From NCBI RefSeq assembly GCF_900104675.1, contig NZ_LT629945.1, positions 2,837,668-2,901,667 of the forward strand: DNA of 64,000 nucleotides, read 5' to 3'. The translations under genes were made by a program, and so were the position numbers. This stretch comes from Angelakisella massiliensis (GTDB lineage Bacteria > Bacillota > Clostridia > Oscillospirales > Ruminococcaceae). The notes beneath the pieces are model-generated. The model ran no database searches, was not told where the DNA came from, and saw only the letters and a program-made list of their open reading frames with translations. Shown here in pieces: positions 61,361 to 64,000 of the stretch (position 1 is the first letter of the stretch; every line of letters begins with the position of its first letter).

Positions 61361-61389
61361 ATTTTATCATACCTAAGGTGCTTTTGCAA
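61361..61389 (-). promoter_or_regulatory. Promoter of the binding-protein-like gene
   Basis: On the minus strand TTGCAA (61389-61384) and TAAAAT (61366-61361) are separated by 17 bp, leaving a leader of about 100 bases. Confidence 0.6.
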
Positions 61390-61496
61390 GGAGACAAATA
61401 TGAACAAATTCAACCGGGGCTGTTCGACATTTTGTCAAAACCATGTCATGCATCCTTTGTTTTTCCTCAAAAATGCCTGCGCCGCTTTCTTCAGAA

Positions 61497-63587
61497 TTAT
61501 TTAATGAGATTGAAATTGAGGAATACGCCAGCAAAAACAATGGCTACCACTGAAAGCAGTTTGATGAGAATATTGATAGCGGGACCACTGGTATCCTTGA
61601 AGGGATCGCCCACAGTGTCGCCCACAACAGCGGCTTTGTGGCACTCGCTGCCTTTGCCGCCCTCATGTCCGGCCTCGATGTACTTTTTGGCGTTATCCCA
61701 GGCGCCGCCCGCGTTGGACATCATCACCGCCAGCACAAAGCCGGAGATGGTGGAGCCCGCCAGCATACCGGCCACACCGTCAACACCCAGAATGATGCCC
61801 ACCAGGATAGGAGCCAGCAGGGTCATCACAGCGGGAGCTACCATTTCCTTCAGAGCGGAACGGGTGCACAGATCCACGCAGGTTTCATAATCAGGCTTTC
61901 CTTCGCCGGTCATGATACCTTTGATCTCCTTGAACTGACGGCGCACCTCAATAACGATGCTCTGAGCGGCTCTGCCAACAGAATCCATGGTCATGGCGCC
62001 GAAAACAAAGGGAAGCATCGCGCCGATGAACAATCCCACCAGCGTGGGCGGATTGGTAATGGCCAGATTGAACTGGAACTGAGGATCCAGCTGATTGACC
62101 TGATCAATAAAGGCGGCGATCAGCGCCAAGGCGGTAAGAGCAGCGGAACCGATAGCAAAGCCCTTGCCGGTGGCAGCGGTGGTATTGCCCAAAGAATCCA
62201 GAGCGTCGGTGCGCTCCCGAACCACTTCTTCCAAACCAGCCATCTCAGCAATACCGCCGGCATTGTCAGCCACAGGACCATAAGCATCGGTAGCCAGGGT
62301 GATGCCCAGAGTGGACAGCATACCTACAGCGGACAGCGCGATACCAAACAGTCCCAGATTGAAATCAGCACTGCCGCCGGACATATAGAAGCTCACCAGT
62401 ACCGAGATGCAGACAATAATGACCGGCACCGCGGTGGACAGCATGCCCAGAGACAAACCGCCGATGATGATGGTGGCGGGACCTGTCCGGGAGGTGGTGG
62501 ACAGCTTCTGGGTGGGCTTGTAGGAATCGGAGGTGTAATACTCGGTGAAATAGCCGATGAGCACACCAGCCAGCAAACCGGACAGAATCGCCCAGTAAAC
62601 GCCGAAGAACTTAGGCTCCAGCATCCAGCGGACCAGGAAGAAGGAACCCACAGCAACCAGGATAGCGCTGATATAGGTGCCTTTTCTCAATGCGGACAAA
62701 AGATTACGCTGGGAGGCGTTTTCATCGGTCTTGACAAAAAGGGAGCCGATGACGGAAGCCAGAATTCCCAGTGTGCACAGGGCAACAGGCAGCGCCATGC
62801 CGTTTGCGCCGCAGCCAGCGGCTACAGCCAGAGCACAGGCGGACAGACGGGCGCCTGCGTAGGATTCGTACAGATCCGCACCCATACCGGCCACGTCGCC
62901 CACATTGTCGCCTACGTTATCGGCAATGACAGCGGGGTTGCGGGGGTCGTCCTCGGGGATACCGGCCTCCACCTTACCCACCAGGTCAGCGCCCACATCA
63001 GCGGCCTTGGTGAAAATACCGCCGCCCACACGGGCAAACAGCGCCATGGCGGAAGCACCCATACCAAAGGTGACCATGGAGGAGGAAATCTCCCGGGCCT
63101 GAGCGGCAGGCTCCAGACCGGAGAAAACGAATTTCAGGATATAGTACCAGATGGACATATCCAGCATACCCAGGCCCACCACTGTAAAGCCCATTACAGC
63201 ACCGGCGGAGAAAGCCACCTTCAGGCCGCTGTTGAGGGAATGACGGGCGGAATTGGCGGTACGGCTGTTGGCGGCAGTAGCGATCTTCATGCCCACATAG
63301 CCGGAAAGTGCGGAAAAGATACCGCCGGTAATGAAGGCCATGGGAACATAAAAGTTCACATATCCCACAAAGGCCAGCAGCTCCAGCAGCACAAACACAC
63401 CCACAAAAAAGACAGCTACCGTCTTATACTGCCGTTTGAGGTACGCACCGGCACCTGCCCTGATATGGCCGGCGATCTCCTTCATACGGGGGGTTCCTTC
63501 CTCCGCCTTCATGACCCGGCCCGCCAAAAGCGCTGCATAGGCCAGCGCCACGACGGCTCCTACCGGAGCCAAAAACATCAGATCCAT
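61497..63587 (-). CDS. hppA: K+-dependent membrane-bound pyrophosphatase (H+/Na+-pumping)
   Basis: The 696-residue integral membrane protein has about 16 hydrophobic segments. It hydrolyses pyrophosphate and pumps ions outward. Catalytic motifs are visible: KAADVGADLVGKVEAGIPEDDPRNPAVIADNVGDNVGD (near 195-235), EYYTSDSYKP, TDAYGPVADNAGGIAEM and a C-terminal DTVGDPFKDTSGPAINILIKL. The residue after GNTTA is Ala (GNTTAATGKG), not the Lys of K+-independent enzymes. It therefore belongs to the K+-dependent class, which includes Na+-pumping members; pump specificity cannot be told from motifs alone. It has a good promoter and appears single. Confidence 0.96.
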   Translation of the reverse strand: MDLMFLAPVGAVVALAYAALLAGRVMKAEEGTPRMKEIAGHIRAGAGAYLKRQYKTVAVFFVGVFVLLELLAFVGYVNFYVPMAFITGGIFSALSGYVGMKIATAANSRTANSARHSLNSGLKVAFSAGAVMGFTVVGLGMLDMSIWYYILKFVFSGLEPAAQAREISSSMVTFGMGASAMALFARVGGGIFTKAADVGADLVGKVEAGIPEDDPRNPAVIADNVGDNVGDVAGMGADLYESYAGARLSACALAVAAGCGANGMALPVALCTLGILASVIGSLFVKTDENASQRNLLSALRKGTYISAILVAVGSFFLVRWMLEPKFFGVYWAILSGLLAGVLIGYFTEYYTSDSYKPTQKLSTTSRTGPATIIIGGLSLGMLSTAVPVIIVCISVLVSFYMSGGSADFNLGLFGIALSAVGMLSTLGITLATDAYGPVADNAGGIAEMAGLEEVVRERTDALDSLGNTTAATGKGFAIGSAALTALALIAAFIDQVNQLDPQFQFNLAITNPPTLVGLFIGAMLPFVFGAMTMDSVGRAAQSIVIEVRRQFKEIKGIMTGEGKPDYETCVDLCTRSALKEMVAPAVMTLLAPILVGIILGVDGVAGMLAGSTISGFVLAVMMSNAGGAWDNAKKYIEAGHEGGKGSECHKAAVVGDTVGDPFKDTSGPAINILIKLLSVVAIVFAGVFLNFNLIK

Positions 63588-63638
63588 TCACATCATCTTC
63601 TTTCTTTTTCCATAATCATGCCCATTAAGGTAACTTAT

Positions 63639-63667
63639 ATTTTACGGTCCCTTCATAATTATGTCAA
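63639..63667 (-). promoter_or_regulatory. Promoter of hppA
   Basis: On the minus strand TTGACA (63667-63662) and TAAAAT (63644-63639) are separated by 17 bp, about 50 bp before the ATG at 63587. Confidence 0.75.
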
Positions 63668-63746
63668 TAGGATTTTGTCTATTATAAATAAAAGCGGGTG
63701 GCAAAAATCTAATTTTTTTCCGACGATAATTCGTTTATTACAAATC

Positions 63747-63775
63747 TTGACAAGATTAAAACAATCTTATACAAT
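63747..63775 (+). promoter_or_regulatory. Promoter of nth
   Basis: TTGACA (63747-63752) and TACAAT (63770-63775) are separated by 17 bp, about 75 bp before the ATG at 63852. Confidence 0.75.
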
Positions 63776-63851
63776 GAATTTGATTTCGCTTTTATTACAT
63801 TTTATTGCATTTGCTGTATGCCGCTGCGCGGCGGAAGGAGCTGCCCATCCC

Positions 63852-64000
63852 ATGACCAAAAAAGAAAGAGCCCTGCGGGCCATTGCGCTGTTGGAAGAAA
63901 AGTATCCCGGCGCACAATGTTCTTTACAATATCGCAAGCCTCATGAGCTTCTCATTGCCACCCGCCTGGCCGCCCAGTGCACCGACGAACGGGTGAACAT
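63852..64000 (+). CDS. nth: Endonuclease III, N-terminal part (runs off window)
   Basis: Nth removes oxidised pyrimidines and nicks the DNA at abasic sites. The visible 49 residues (MTKKERALRAIALLEEKYPG..., HELLIATRLAAQCTDERVN) match the start of bacterial endonuclease III, including the conserved LLIATxLxAQCTDxRVN stretch. The helix-hairpin-helix, catalytic residues and Fe-S cysteines lie beyond the window end. GGAAGGAG precedes ATG 63852 by about 11 bases. It is divergent from hppA. Confidence 0.9.
   Translation, partial: MTKKERALRAIALLEEKYPGAQCSLQYRKPHELLIATRLAAQCTDERVN

Overview
The window reads as chromosomal DNA of an anaerobic, spore-forming Clostridia bacterium. A gut Oscillospiraceae-type genome is my best guess, by inference from gene content, moderate to high GC and gene order, not from any 16S sequence. 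Supporting genes are a class III anaerobic ribonucleotide reductase, rubrerythrin, a SpoIVFA/SpoIVFB-like pair, a membrane pyrophosphatase and Gram-positive style lipoproteins. Almost all of it is ordinary, densely packed core genome.

Layout. Positions 1-1386 are foreign: a 5'-truncated erm(B) macrolide-resistance remnant abuts an IS5-family insertion sequence. From 1.6 to 6.7 kb there is a small unknown gene, a cobalamin riboswitch driving nrdD-nrdG, and a metallophosphoesterase. From 7 to 12 kb lies a branched-chain amino-acid-type ABC transporter (livKHMGF). From 12.6 to 15.2 kb two related lipase-like genes diverge from each other. From 15.6 to 21 kb are a DUF134/Mrp/C_GCAxxG cluster, a small unknown gene, rubrerythrin, lexA, a probable small RNA and rapZ. 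From 21 to 27.6 kb is a nucleoside-type BMP ABC transporter operon ending in an amidohydrolase, followed by a divergent secreted flavin reductase lipoprotein (28.1-29.8 kb). Three tRNAs (Asp, Gly, Cys) and hslO follow. From 31.7 to 41.6 kb are a methyltransferase/YerC pair, lysA and the protein quality-control run tig-clpP-clpX-lon-engB. From 42.8 to 48.3 kb is lepB-rbgA-rnhB-yraN-dipeptidase-thrC behind rplS. From 48.5 to 52.6 kb are a radical-SAM pair and the SpoIVF-like pair. From 53.5 to 59.4 kb are two large secreted GHL10-type cell-wall proteins, one fused to an amidase and Ig-like repeats. The window closes with a zinc-ribbon protein, an orphan binding-protein-like gene, hppA and the start of nth.

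The most unusual signal is a family of hairpin-rich repeats at three places (about 5.3, 15.4 and 42.4 kb). Each copy has the same series of hairpins with compensatory base changes and the same AT-rich tail. Each sits between two near-identical copies of a terminator-like hairpin whose sequence differs from locus to locus. Each points the same way as the gene upstream of it. One locus holds three tandem core units. This looks like an element that inserts at, or duplicates, the 3' ends of transcripts. I do not recognise it as a named family.

Other points worth attention are the erm(B)/IS junction, a candidate small RNA with an exposed anti-Shine-Dalgarno stretch near 19.8 kb, the B12 control of nrdDG, and the large amidase fusion whose GHL10 domain looks degenerate. 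Starts were chosen by ribosome-binding site, and several are TTG or GTG.
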